Below are positions 11,327 to 22,808 of a stretch of 64,000 nt of DNA, piece after piece; position 1 is the first letter of the stretch, and every line of letters begins with the position of its first letter. Where the stretch lies: assembly GCF_016808095.1 (NCBI RefSeq), contig NC_068976.1:19686371-19750370 (forward strand). Direction: 5' to 3'. The position numbers were made by a program, and so were the translations under genes. Below the pieces are notes generated by a model, which worked only from the letters and a program-made list of their open reading frames with translations, was not told the DNA's origin and searched no databases. The stretch is from Vigna angularis. Lineage: Eukaryota; Streptophyta; Magnoliopsida; Fabales; Fabaceae.

Positions 11327-13900
11327 GGGCTATTGAAGGGATGAAAAATTATGAGTTCGGAAATGTTGCAAGACTAAGCTTGGTTCCTGGAGTAAAAATA
11401 CCGTATAAGTTCAAGGCGCCAGAATTCGAGAAGTACAAGGGTGATACATGCCCTAAAATCCATCTGGCCATGTATTGCAGAAAAATGGCTGCGTACGCAT
11501 ATGACGACCAGTTACTCATCCATGTTTTCCAAGACAGTTTGGTTGGGGTAGCATTAAACTGGTATACCCACTTGGAGCCCTCTCGAATCCATTGTTGGGC
11601 AGATCTAGCCGACGCCTTTGTAAAACGGTATATATACAACACGCATGTAGCACCGGACCGTCTGCAATTACAGAATATGGGAAAGAAAGACAATGAGACC
11701 TTCAAGGAATATGCCCAACGGTGGAGAGAATTGGCCACACAAGTGGAGCCGCCTTTGTTTGAAAAAGAAATGGTGGCAATGTTCGTAAATACGCTTCAGC
11801 CACCATTTTATGAATATATGGTAGGGAATGTGTCCGCCAATTTCGCTGACGTCGTCATAATTGGTGAGAGGATAGAGATTGGGGTGAAGAGCGGGAAGAT
11901 TGCAAGTGGTCCATCTACGATGGAGAACTCTAAAAAGAAACCTTCTTTCAATCCAGGAAAGAAAAAAGAAGGAGACGTACATGCAACATTGGCAATGCCT
12001 GTATGGAGAGGTCAGGCTCCTTCTCACAATTATAGACCATACTTGGGCCAACCTCCACATTCGGCCAATGCGGCTTTTGCTCATCCAATTAGCCCTCAAC
12101 AACAACAAGGATTCTACCAATCACAACCCGTCATAAGCAATGCTTGGAGGACTGGGCCAAGTGCAAATCCAAATCCGAATGCAGGTCAAGGCGGTTATCC
12201 GGGAAGAACCCAGGAAAGAAACTTTGTCCACTTCACCCCCATCCCCATGACTTACACTGAATTATTACCTCACCTCGTCAAAAGGGGTCTGGTTGCTATA
12301 TGTCCAATGATACCCCTACAGCCTCCGTACCCTAGGGGTTATGATGCAGATGCCAAGTGTAGTTATCACGGGGAAGGCGTGGGTCACTCCACTGAGAGGT
12401 GTATGGCTTTCAAGCGTAAAGTGCAGGCCCTAATTGATGCGGGGTGGCTAAAATTTCAAGAAGATAAACCTAGCATTGATACTAATCCGTTATCCGGACA
12501 TGGTAATGCCTCGACAAATGCCATTGAGGTTAAGAAGCATGAACTGATAAGGGATGCAAGTAAGATCCGAAGTTCCAGAAGGTTTATTTTCAAGGAATTA
12601 TTAAAGTTGGGATTTTTAAACGGGGATTATGATTTGGAAAGAGCATGTGGACTCCATCCATGCACGGAACACTCTATCGAGGAATGCGTTGAATTCGAAA
12701 AGTTCCTACAAGATCTGCTTGATAAGAATTTGATGCAAGCGTGCTATGAAGACAAGCATGAGGAGGTGTTCGCACAAACTGGTATGGAGCCAGATGTAGC
12801 TTTGCCAGAGCCGTTGATAATCCGCTTCACTCGAACCACCCTTACACCAGTAATTCAAGGAAGATCACCCTTTGTCATCCATACACCAGTTCCTTTTCCT
12901 TACAAAAGCGATAAAGCTGTCCCCTGGAGGTATGGGACACATGTAGTCGATGAAGGACAGTGCATTGAAAGCCATTTCTCTAGCCAGGATCCAGTTGTTG
13001 AAAATATATCAGGCATCGGCGGAATGACGAGGAGTGGTCGAATCTTCACGCCACCAAATTTGACGGGAAGAGAAGCTAGTAATAATGAAGCACCAATGGA
13101 TACAAATACTAAGGAGCATTTAAAGGGGAAAGGGGTGCAAGTAGAGGAGACCTCTGACAAGGCAGACAAGAAAGAAATCTCTGAGGAAGAGGCCTGCGAA
13201 TTTTTAAAATTCATTCAACAGAGTGAATATAAGGTGGTGGAGCAGTTGAAACGCATGCCTGCTCGGATTTCCTTGTTAGAATTGCTTATGCATTCTACCT
13301 CTCATAGAAAGTTGTTGATGAAGGTACTCAGTGAGGCTCATGTCGAGCATGGTATTTCGTTGAACAAGTTTGAGGGTATCGTTGGCAACATCATCGCTAA
13401 TAATTACCTCACCTTTACTGACGAGGAGATACCCACTGAGGGGGAGAGGTCATAACAAGGCTCTTCATGTCTCCGTGAAATGTTTAGATCACGTTATAGC
13501 ACGTGTCTTGGTGGACAATGGTTCCTCTCTCAATGTCATGCCAAAATCAACGTTGGAGAAGCTACCCTGTGACAGAATGCATATGAAACCAAGCTCTATG
13601 ATTGTGAGGGCATTTGACGGCAGTAAAAGGGTAGTGATGGGAGAAATTGAATTGCCCGTTCAAGTTGGTCCTTGTGTCTTTCAAGTGACCTTTCAAGTTA
13701 TGGATATCCTCCCGCTTATAGTTGTTTGTTGGGTCGCCCGTGGATCCATTCCGCAGGAGTTGTGCCTTCCACACTACACCAAAAGCTGAAATATGTTATG
13801 GGAGATAAGCTGGTGATAATATCAGGAGAGGAGGACCTCCTTGTGAGCGGACCATCGTCCACGCGATATATTGAGGCAGCCGAGGAAGCTCTGGAAACAA
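11323..13900 (+). pseudogene. Gag-protease, frameshifted and truncated, second copy
   Basis: It matches 32163-34740 but has one extra G in a G-run near 13441, giving a stop at 13453-13455, and one missing G near 13714. The two changes lie within 450 bases of the contig end and the complete copy has neither, so they look like consensus errors at a low-quality contig end rather than real decay. The frame then runs into the N gap before the end of the G-patch region. Confidence 0.8.
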
Positions 13901-14000
13901 NNNNNNNNNNNNNNNNNNNNNNNNNNNNNNNNNNNNNNNNNNNNNNNNNNNNNNNNNNNNNNNNNNNNNNNNNNNNNNNNNNNNNNNNNNNNNNNNNNNN
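13901..14000. other. Assembly gap (100 N)
   Basis: Exactly 100 Ns, the usual placeholder for a gap of unknown size. The left side is retrotransposon protease and the right side is the middle of an RLP gene, so the two sides are not naturally adjacent. Any frame crossing it is meaningless. Confidence 0.99.
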
Positions 14001-15249
14001 TGTTGACAACTCCAATCAAGCAATTCTTAAGGAACTACAAACTCCAATTCCTTGATCTTAGTTTCAATTTACTCACTGGTGACATCTCTTCCTCCATTTG
14101 TAATGTAAGTTCCCTTAATGTTCTCCTCTTGTCTCACAATAAGTTGGTAGGTGTCATTCCACCATGCCTTGCAAACTTATCTTCCCTTTCTATTTTGGAT
14201 TTACAAAGGAACGAACTAAATGGCACATTACCAAGTAGTTTCTCAATGAATAGTCTTCTCAGCGTTATAAATCTCAATGACAACAATTTAGAAGGTATTT
14301 TGCCAAAATCTTTGTCCATTTATACTATTGGAGATCTTGAATCTTGCCAACAATCAAATAGAGGACAAATTTCCTGACTGGCTTCAAACTCTACCAATGT
14401 TGAAAGTACTAGTATTGCGTGCCAACAAATTATACGGTCATATTCCAAGTAAGATGAAACATGGATTTTCAAGTTTACTTATTTTTGATATCTCATCCAA
14501 CTACTTCAATGGTTCAATACCCAAAAGCTATATACAAAATTTTCAAGCCATGAAGAACGTTATTCGTTACACAGTGGACGAGCTATACATGCAACCTTTC
14601 AATAATGCATCTATAAATGATTTTGCAACTGTAACTGAATTTGCAACCATAACAACAAAAGCCATAACTATGGCATTCAAAAAAATTCCAAAAAACTTTA
14701 TGACCATTGATTTATCCAGAAACAAATTTGAAGGAGAGATTCCTACGTGATTGGAGAGCTTCATGCTCTTAAAGGACTCAACTTTTCCCATAATAGACTG
14801 AGTGGTTATATTCCCCAATCCATTGGAAATTTGACAAATTTGGAATCATTGGATCTCTCCTCAAATATGGTCATGGGTAGGATACCCACAGAATTAACTA
14901 ATTGAACTTTCTTGAAGTCCTGAATCTTTCCTATAATCATCTTGTTGGAAAAATACCTGAAGGAAAACAGTTCAACACTTTTGAAAATAACTCCTACATT
15001 GGAAACTTAGGACTATGTGCGTTCCCATTGTCAAAGAAGTGCAACAACACTAAACAACAATCTCCATCTTCTCTGAACTTCTGGCGAGAAGAGGGATTTG
15101 AATTTGGATGGGAAGCAGTTGTTATAGGATATGGATGTGGAATAATATTTGGAATTGGCCTTGGAATTTTTGTATTATTCATTGGAAAGCCTGAATGGCT
15201 TGTGAAAATGGTCGGAGGTGGTCTTCGTAAAAAGATGAGAAGAAGGTGA
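14001..15249 (+). pseudogene. Receptor-like protein (LRR) pseudogene, 3' part
   Basis: This matches the C-terminal 415 or so residues of the intact RLP at 58327-61263, beginning at the base equivalent to about 60014. The gap removes the start. Three losses break the frame relative to the intact gene: two bases near 14318, one base near 14740 giving a stop at 14747-14749, and one base near 14905. The remaining pieces still encode LRRs, the island domain, the GKQFNTF capping segment, the membrane span and a short basic tail ending near 15249. It was a cell-surface immune-type receptor lacking a kinase; it is now very probably inactive unless the indels are assembly errors. Confidence 0.88.
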
Positions 15250-16218
15250 AATATATGAAGTAGTGAAAAGTGACCGAATAAATGAGTGGATATGTGGCAT
15301 GACTGCAAAAAGTTTCATGCACTTGTTCTTGTTCACACACATGTTGTATGGAAGATTTGATCAATGTTTAGATGTACAATAAATGTATTCTACTTTTGTT
15401 GTCATATATTTCAAATTTTATTTGAGATGAATGGACTCATTTAATCAAGTCATAATATTGAGATAATAACACACATACCAAATTTTAAAATAAACAATAA
15501 AAAAATTAAACTAATTTATCAAAAACACCTTATAATTGATCATTATGAAACATAACAAAAAAAAGAAATAATGCAATTCACATTGTGTGTGTGTTTTGAC
15601 CCTACCCGAAAAGAATTATGAATTTAATACTAATTAATAAGAATTATGAATTTAATACTAATTATTAAAATATAATTAAGATAGAAGACAACAAATTAGA
15701 ACGTGGGGTCGTGGGGCACATATTATTGGGATTTACAATTTATTTTTGTACCATTTTAACCTTTTAATTTTCTGTAGTTTCTAATCAAAATTTTAATAGA
15801 CATAAACTTTTAATTATTTTTTGATAAATTATTTATTCATTCAACATTTAGATATATAAATCCTGGAATGACAAACCTACTCATATTTAAGTTGTTTTCC
15901 TAGTACATCAACTCGTTTGGTCAAAAAGTTTCACAAATAACTATATTGGCTATAAAATTTATTTAGTCTCCTAAAATCTCATAGCTAACAAAACATAGAT
16001 GTATTTATTAATGAGAATATTCACAAAATAGAGTAAAATTTTATGTTATATTTGAGAAACTGTAAAACCATTCCATCAAAGAGTATGCATTTCATAGCAT
16101 TCTGAAATCCTAACTACTTTATCATCCCTTTAAATGTCAACATAACAAAAAAAAAAGAGACAAAAAAAAGAGTCATGAAACTGGAGGAAATGATTTTCAA
16201 AACAAACAACAAATAATC
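15250..16218. other. RLP downstream flank, copy A
   Basis: It aligns by eye with 61264-62158 downstream of the intact RLP: the same aaatgagtgga, gtgtgtgtttt, gggatttacaattta and catttcatagcattctg landmarks. There is no coding potential. The match ends at about 16218, just after aataatcttcg. Confidence 0.8.
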
Positions 16219-17490
16219 TTCGGGTTAAATATGTTTTTAGTCCCTAAACTATCAAACGAATTTGTTTTTAGTCCCTCTTTCAAACTATAGTACATTTTGA
16301 TCATTCTCCTTAAGAAAGCCGTAATTTTTCGTCCTCAAAAACTAACGGCGTTAAAAAAAACTGAGCTGGCTAACGGTTTCGCCACATCATTCTTTCTTTT
16401 TCTGACACTGAATTGGGCGTAGCGAGATGCTGTCGTGGTCTTTGGGTTTCTGCTATGGTGAATCTGATTTCTGGGTTTTCTATTCTTTCTGTATAGGTTC
16501 GCACTAGGGTTTCTTTGCAGGTTGATGGTGAAAGACTCTTGCGGTAATGGTCACAGAGGTGCGACTTAGGGTTTCTGCGTGATTGGGACTAGCTTGCACA
16601 AGGATGGTTTAAGATGGCAGCGATTTGCGACTGGATTTTAGGGTTCTGTTCTGGGTTTGATTTGGGGTTCTTGGGCTGGTTTGTCTTTGGGTTTTGTCTT
16701 TTCTAATCTCAGGGTTGGAGATGGTTGAGGAAGCGCGACGAAGGAGAACGAATATGGCAACGGCAAGGAGGAGGTGGTTGGAGAATGGCTCAGAGGAAGA
16801 AAGGTGACGATTGAGAAGGAGGGTGACCAGCGGAGGGCGGTGACGAAGGGAGCAACGGATGAAGGCGGGGGAGGGATGGGGGAAGGAGGTGAGTAACTGC
16901 ATGGAACGGGTGTCAACGATGGAGATGGAGCTGCCGGAGGGGAATGCTGTGAGACCGTTCAGGCTCAGATCTGCGGATCCAAAGTTGTTGCGGTTGGGTG
17001 GGCATGAGAGCATTGATTCCCATGAATCTTGTGGCTGGGCAGTTACTGTTGGTGGTACTCTCGGACTTCCCTGCATAATTCACTTCTCTCCACTCTGATT
17101 TCGATCCACACCGTACCACCACCCACTCCACTATTTCTATGTTGAAACGTCTTCCGTTGCATTATGGTTTTCCTTTGATCTTCCCTTCCGATTTCTGTTG
17201 CTTTGCTTCTTGCTATGTTCTTGCTTCTTTTGAATTGGGTTGTGTTCTTGAAGATGCCTATGACGAGAATGAGGCTTTGATGAGAAGCCTTATAAGTATG
17301 CTCAGGTCGACCAAATGGAACATGATCCCGAGGTGGAAGACCACCATTTTACTTGATTTTTTTGAGTTAGTTGCATTGTGGGAAGACAAATGTTTGGTTA
17401 GTGTATACACTTTGACACTCGAAGACGGAGGGAGAGCGGAGGGAGAGGGAGGGAGAGAAACTCAAGATGCAAGGGAGACAAATGTTATTT
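16219..17490. mobile_element. Repeat carrying gene fragments, inserted between RLP flank copies
   Basis: It begins with ggttaaatatgtttttag followed by a second tttttagtccct and an acggcgttaa palindrome, a terminal pattern I recognise from abundant non-autonomous legume repeats (class not certain; Mutator-like is possible). Inside is the WDR11-like fragment at 16600-17076 and an unassigned 122-codon frame at 17139-17507. I could not find a matching inverted terminus near 17490, so the right boundary is set by where RLP flank homology resumes. Confidence 0.5.
16600..17076 (-). pseudogene. Captured fragment resembling WDR11 first exon
   Basis: Reading leftward from 17076, the translation contains NNFGSADLSLNGLTAFPSGS and SISIVDTRSMQLLTSFP. 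Then, after a frame change, APFVTALRWSP, and back in the first frame SSSEPFSNHLLLAVA. This order matches my recollection of the N-terminus of plant WD-repeat protein 11, a trafficking WD40 protein. The reading frame is broken at least twice and no further WD repeats follow, so it is a non-functional exon fragment, probably captured by the surrounding repeat. The assignment rests on motif memory, not a search. Confidence 0.5.
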
Positions 17491-18074
17491 ATTTTTTGTT
17501 AAAATAAATAACAAAAAATTTAAACTAATTTATCTAAAATACCTTATACTTGTTCATATTATGAAACACATAACAAATAAAGAAATAAAATAATTCACGT
17601 TGTGTGTGTTTTGGTCCTACTCGATAAGCATTATAAATTTAATACTAATTGTTAAAAAATAATTAAGATAGGAGACAAAGAATTAGCTAGGACGTGGGAT
17701 CGTGGGGCACATATTATTCGGATTTACAATTTACTTTTGTACCAGTTTAACCTTTTAATTTTCTTTAGTTTCTAATTGAAATATTAATAGGCGTAAACTT
17801 TTAAATATTATTTTTGATAAAATATTTATTAATTCAATGTTTTGATAAAATAAATCTTGCAATGACAAACCTATTCATATTTAAATTGTTTTCCTAGTAC
17901 ATCAACCTTTGGCCAAAAAGTTTCACAAATAACTATATCAACTATATTGTTTTCCGAGTACATCAACGTTTGGCCTAGAAGTTTCCCAAATAACTATATT
18001 GCCTATAAAATTTATTTTTAGCTAACAAAACGATGTTTTTATTAATGAGAATAGTCACAAAATAGAGTAAAAGG
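17491..18074. other. RLP downstream flank, copy B (left of solo LTR)
   Basis: It matches 15490-16060 and about 61490-61985: aatttaaactaatttatc, gtgtgtgttttggtcct, gtggggcacatattatt and the pre-insertion gagtaaaagg. It is interrupted by the solo LTR at 18075 and resumes at 21921. No gene is seen. Confidence 0.8.
18070..18074. repeat. Target-site duplication AAAGG (left)
   Basis: The five bases aaagg directly precede TG of the solo LTR and recur at 21921-21925. The related empty site near 61985 has a single aaagg. Confidence 0.9.
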
Positions 18075-19150
18075 TGTAAGACCCGTATTTTTAGATGGTA
18101 GGGGACATGGTGGGGACATGGTGGTCACCCACCTCTTTGACTATTGGGAGTGCATTATTGGAGTGCAATGAGAGGAATGAGAGAATGAGGTGGGAATGGT
18201 CTCAGTAGGGGCATCTACTCTCTGATGCCATGGCCATGTACTTCTTCATTCACGGTTGCAGCTGCTGGTGTGCTGGACTTCTCTTCTTTGCTTCCAAACT
18301 ATAATTTCTTGTGAAGGTCGTGAAGCTTTCTTCACGCTGCTGCTGGATGCTTTCGGAAGTCCTCTCCTTTATTCCAAAACTTAGTGCTTTGGTGTATGCT
18401 TACCACAAGGGGAGAACAACCCAGAGGAAGGAAATCCTTTCTTCCTTTTTTCAACCGTCCAGGAGCACCCAAGGGAAGCAGTACCAATTTTAGAAGAGCT
18501 GAGAGGAGGATCTGGGTTGAGTATCTTGTAAGGGTGGAGTTCTTGCACCAAGATCTGGGAGAGGAAGTGAAGAGCTGTTGAAGTTGCTAGGAGATCTTGA
18601 TCTGCACGTCTAGGAGGAGATTGTTCCCAAAACTTACAAGGAAGTCTTCAAGAGGTAAGGGGAGCTTGATTTATTTCCTTAATTTTTGAGATATTAGTGT
18701 TTGCTGCAAATCTGGGTAAAATCTAAGAAGAAGGGGTTGAATTTGGGGTTTCTGGAAATCTGACGCGATTCTGCAAAATTCGGCAGAATGCGCGTTCGTC
18801 CAATTTTGGTGAGTCAAAATTGGACATTCGTCCCAACAGTGCTCGACCAAATAGTGGTCGGCCTAACGTTCGTCCAATTCTGGTGAAATTGGACGTTCGT
18901 CCAAATTGCTCAGTTGTGAGCGTTCGGTTCTGAACGAACGTCCGCGTTCGTTCGTCATAATATATGGGACACTCGTCCAAATCGTATTTAAACAGTACAT
19001 TAATGAGCGTTCGTCCGTAACTTAGTGTTTTGGTGGAGTAATCTTGAACGTTCGGCCTTGGTCTCAAGACGAACGTCCATAGGATGTAATGAGCGTTCGG
19101 TCATACTATGGGTTAACGAACGATTCGTTCTTTGAGGATGTTTGATCTTT

Positions 19151-19730
19151 AAGCGTTCGTCCTTGGTTTTGTGAGCGTTCGTCCTTGGTGTTGTGAGCGT
19201 TCGTCCTTGGTTTTGTGAGCGTTCGTCCTTGGTGTTGTGAGCGTTCGTCCTTGGTGTTGTGAGCGTTCGTCCTTGGGGTTGTGAGCGTTCGTCCTTGGTG
19301 TTGTGAGCGTTCGTCCTTGGTGTTGTGAGCGTTCGTCCTTGGTGTTGTGAGCGTTCGTCCTTGGTGTTGTGAGCGTTCGTCCTTGGTTTTGTGAGCGTTC
19401 GTCCTTGGTTTTGTGAGCGTTCGTCCTTGGTTTTGTGAGCGTTCGTCCTTGGTGTCGTGAGCGTTCGTCCTTGGTGTCGTGAGCGTTCGTCCTTGGTGTC
19501 GTGAGCGTTCGTCCTTGGTGTTGTGAGCGTTCGTCCTTGGTGTTGTGAGCGTTTGTCCTTGGTGTTGTGAGCGTTTGTCCTTGGTGTTGTGAGCGTTCGT
19601 CCTTGGTTTTGTGAGCGTTCGTCCTTGGTGTTGTGAGCGTTCGTTCTTGGTTTTGTGAGCGTTCGTCCTTGGTGTTGTGAGCGTTCGTCCTTGGTTTTGT
19701 GAGCGTTCGTCCTTGGTTTGTGAGCATTCG
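19151..19730. repeat. 22 bp minisatellite in the solo LTR
   Basis: About 26 tandem copies of gagcgttcgtccttggtgttgt and variants (ttttgt, tgtcgt, ggttgt). Some neighbouring units share the same variant, suggesting recent local amplification. The core gagcgttcgtcc is also the building word, on the other strand, of the Ogre LTR minisatellite. The long minus-strand frame here is a by-product of the repeat. Confidence 0.95.
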
Positions 19731-19870
19731 GCCTATGATGAGGATTGATTCCAGAACGTTCGTTCAGACAGCATGAGAGTTGGAAATAGCGTTCGGCAAT
19801 AATGCATAAATCCGTGGGTGTATTTTGAAGCAATTATTGAGAATTGTTGGTTATTTCCTTGATCCAATAT

Positions 19871-19996
19871 TGGTTTAGTTATACATATTATTGAGAATAT
19901 GTATGACTTCGTGATTGAGCACGTTTATTCTATTGGTTTAGTTATACATATTAATGAGAATATGTATGACTTCGTGATTGAGCACGTTTATTCTGT
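19871..19996. repeat. 63 bp tandem duplication in the solo LTR
   Basis: Two adjacent copies beginning gtttagttatacatatta and ending gagcacgtttattct, differing at a few bases. Confidence 0.85.
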
Positions 19997-21920
19997 TGGA
20001 GGTGGTACATACACTATGTTATTTACTTGTAACTTTGTCGGTCTTTTTAGCATTTTGCTAGTCTCACGCGTGAGACGGAGATTCGAGTGTCACCTTCTTC
20101 TGCGCGAGGAGGTGAATGTCTCGCCCAATGACTTCGGCTCGTGTTGAGTATAGTGCATCGTTACGCGTAGTATCGATGTTTTTACTCGTTAGTCCTTGAG
20201 GAGTCGGGAGATAGGTCTGAAGTCGCGATGGATGACGGCTCGGGTCGCCTGTTATTAAGAGCAGGTTATGACGACGAATTACAAGTAAACGACATCAGTT
20301 TATGAAAGACTAGTCTGCAATGTCATGTGAGTCGATTTATCATGGGAATTGTTATAATATTTGTAGTGGGTTTATAGTGTGATAATTCTGGTTATTCATC
20401 TTGCATGTTGTGGCTGTGGTTTCTAACCGTGATGGTCGTACGGATACGAGAGAGATGGTAGTGTAGATAAAGTTGGATTTGGAATACTTCGAGAGAGAGA
20501 CGGGGAGTAAAACTTGTTGGGTCTATAGGTAGTAACGAGCGTTCTTACTAGTGACGTTCGGTCTTGGTGTTATTTATTTTCAGGTAGCGAGCGTTATTAG
20601 ATAACAGTTGATCTTGATGTTAGTGGATCTGAGGTAGCTAGCGTCCGATCTTAATTTGGTAACCTGAGGTTTAGTTTGATTACGTTCGGTTAGTACTGAG
20701 GTGTTCAGCAGAGTACTCTAGGCGTTTAACCCAGACTCAAGCGTTCCTTATTATAGTGTTCTGTCTCGTAGCGATGGTTCTTAGGGAATGATCTTTATTG
20801 GTGATGTTGCTTTGAGGTTGTAATCATTTATAGGGAGTGACCGACCTTGATAGTCGTTAAGGTATCGATCGATTGATAAATAGTGATTAGTCGTGATGAT
20901 ACATGATTCAGGAAGTGATCATTCATAGGTAGTGCTCGGGTCGGATGATGCCTGTCTCAGGTAAGGATCATTAATAGTTAGTGGTTGTACGTAGGGAACA
21001 TCCGGTCTCGATGAGGTTACTCTCAGATAGAATTAAATTCAGTAAAGTGATCAATTAAGTGTTCGTCCGAATGGTACTTAATCTGTGGTGTGCGAGATTT
21101 GATCTTTGAGCAATCCTTCGAATAGTGTTCGAAATAATAGTAGTACACTGTCTTAACGTGAAGTCTAAGTACTTGATCTTAATTAGCGTTTGATCTTTTG
21201 GTATTCGACCTAATGGTATTCGGTATAATGGCGTTTGATGCTCAGTTTCTAGCTTAAGTGATCAATCTTAATGTTCGTGTAAACAATATCCGATGTAATA
21301 TAAGTTCGTTGTTTTATCGTTTGATTCAGTAATGTTATGATATCTGGGTATGTATTGAGGTTGAGGGTACTGTAGTAGGATGTCTTGATCTGTGGTTGAT
21401 TGTGGACATATTGAGGAGACTAAGAATGAAATCACAAGTGGGGCACCTTCCGTTGATTTGCTCATCAACGTATCATCCGGATGAGAGTTTATTGTGTATT
21501 GGGTTGATTATTAGGTACTATGGAATGAGTGTCCAACAGGAATTGTGGTACGTTGGTTTGAGGATGTCGGACTTAATTATTATATGATATTTGTATTGAA
21601 ATAACTATGCATGTTTTATAAATGATGTGTTTCAGGTTAGCTCACCCTTACTTTGCTTGTTTGTGCATGTGAATGCGATGATCGTATAATGTGTGATGTT
21701 ATACGGGAGCAGTTGAAGGATTGTCACGTAATCCTGTGCAAATGGAGGAAGAGATGGAAGATCGAATTAGAAGGATTCAAGGTTATCTTTGCTGTTGCGT
21801 TTGAGCTTAAGACTGATGTATAGATTTTAGTTTATGCTCGGGATGTTATGTATTATTACAACATTTAAGTTTTGAAAAATTTATTTGTTTTTAGGGTGAA
21901 TTTTTTTTTGGGATGTTACA

Positions 21921-21925
21921 AAAGG
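21921..21925. repeat. Target-site duplication AAAGG (right)
   Basis: The matching half of the solo-LTR target duplication; RLP flank homology continues immediately after it. Confidence 0.9.
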
Positions 21926-22808
21926 CAAGTCAATGTTATATTCGAGAAACTCTAAAACTATTCCATCAAAAGAGTATGCATTTCATAGGACCATGGGAGT
22001 ATTAGCAATGTTATACACAATGGTATGTTAAGACCGTATTCATTGACTTAAAGCATTTTTTTTTCATTATCCAATAAGATATTTTTTTAATCTCATTAAG
22101 TAATTTGTCGGCTTTTCAGGTTTTAATGATTTAAAGATTAAGCCATGGAAAATCAAGCTCCTTTAATTATATCAATGCAGGTATGCACGCATTTTTTAAT
22201 GGTCTTCTCAAAGCACCTTTGTTTCTTTTAACTATTGTTGTTGGATAATGTAAATCATAGTAGCACCTTTGTTTTGGAGAAGCCAAAGGTGTTTTCCCTT
22301 TTAACTAAATAATTATCTAATTGTTCATTCTAATATTATTTTAACTCCATTATTTTATTTGTAGATTTTTAATGATTCATCTCCAATAAAAGCTTTATTG
22401 AAGACATTAAAATCACATGAGTTTTTTCTTTTAAGTATTAATAAGTTGTAGAAACTTGACAACAATTAGTATATTTAGGTTAATATAATATTTGAATTTA
22501 ATATATAGTTTTATTAACCAATAATGTATAAATATTATTAGACAATTTAATATATTGAAATGAATTTCGTTTTGTTTATTGATAATAAATTCATTATAAT
22601 ACATGGTATATTGATAATAAATTGATTGAATGAGATGATAATAGAAGTAAAAATTAATTGGATGTCAAATGTTCACAATTTAAGTTTTTTAAAAAACATT
22701 TTATGACATACATATATTATGAAAAATATGTATTATGACAGGTGAACAATTACCTGTCATAGTACATGAGAAATATTATGACAGGTAAAAATAAATACAT
22801 CATATTAG
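21926..22808. other. Flank between solo LTR and Ogre element
   Basis: The first 100-150 bases continue the RLP downstream flank interrupted by the solo LTR. The remainder is AT-rich and ends in a stretch (22703-22808) with tgacaggt motifs in both orientations, including a hairpin-capable pair around 22737-22760. The Ogre element is inserted in this repeat; its other half is at 52214-52440. No coding gene is supported. Confidence 0.6.
22804..22808. repeat. Target-site duplication ATTAG (left)
   Basis: attag directly precedes the 5' LTR and recurs at 52209-52213, directly after the 3' LTR. Confidence 0.95.

Larger units (their letters stand above)
1..13900. repeat. Near-identical second copy of 20846-34740
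   Basis: The whole stretch up to the gap matches 20846-34740 at an offset of 20839-20845. It carries the same solo-LTR end, the same flank, the same ATTAG junction and the same retrotransposon frames. Differences I saw are single-base homopolymer indels (near 8064, 10770, 13441, 13714), a TA-repeat length change and a few substitutions, the latter confined to the LTR. The copy ends abruptly in the retrotransposon protease at the N gap. Both copies share the host flank, so this is not a second independent insertion. It is either an assembly duplicate (favoured) or a very recent segmental duplication. Confidence 0.95.
1964..13900 (+). mobile_element. Ogre-type Ty3-gypsy retrotransposon, 5' part, second copy
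   Basis: This is the 5' LTR (1964-7762), primer-binding site, ORF1, gag and part of the protease of the element that is complete at 22809-52208. It is cut off by the assembly gap at 13900, within the protease-to-G-patch stretch. The upstream flank and target site equal those of the complete copy, so it should not be counted as a separate insertion event. Confidence 0.9.
18075..21920. mobile_element. Solo LTR of an LTR retrotransposon (3846 bp)
   Basis: It starts tgtaagacccg and ends gggatgttaca (TG...CA) between perfect AAAGG repeats. No primer-binding site, gag, pol or second LTR is present between the repeats, so it is a solo LTR left by recombination between two LTRs. The size and the opening suit a large-LTR Ty3-gypsy family; the lineage cannot be given without internal sequence. 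It contains a 22 bp minisatellite (19151-19730), a 63 bp tandem duplication (19871-19996) and scattered gcgttcg words across 18780-20780. Confidence 0.88.

Noticed and set aside
1..13900. A second independent Ogre insertion
   Set aside because: The host flank and target site are identical to those at 22809, so it cannot be a separate insertion.
17139..17507. 122-codon frame next to the WDR11-like fragment
   Set aside because: I recognise no family. Its end runs into a GA-rich stretch and the flank, so I keep it only as possible captured sequence, not as a gene.
19000..19833. 277-codon minus-strand frame of TKDERSQ repeats
   Set aside because: Produced by the 22 bp minisatellite: three units equal 22 codons, so a stop-free unit stays open in every frame.
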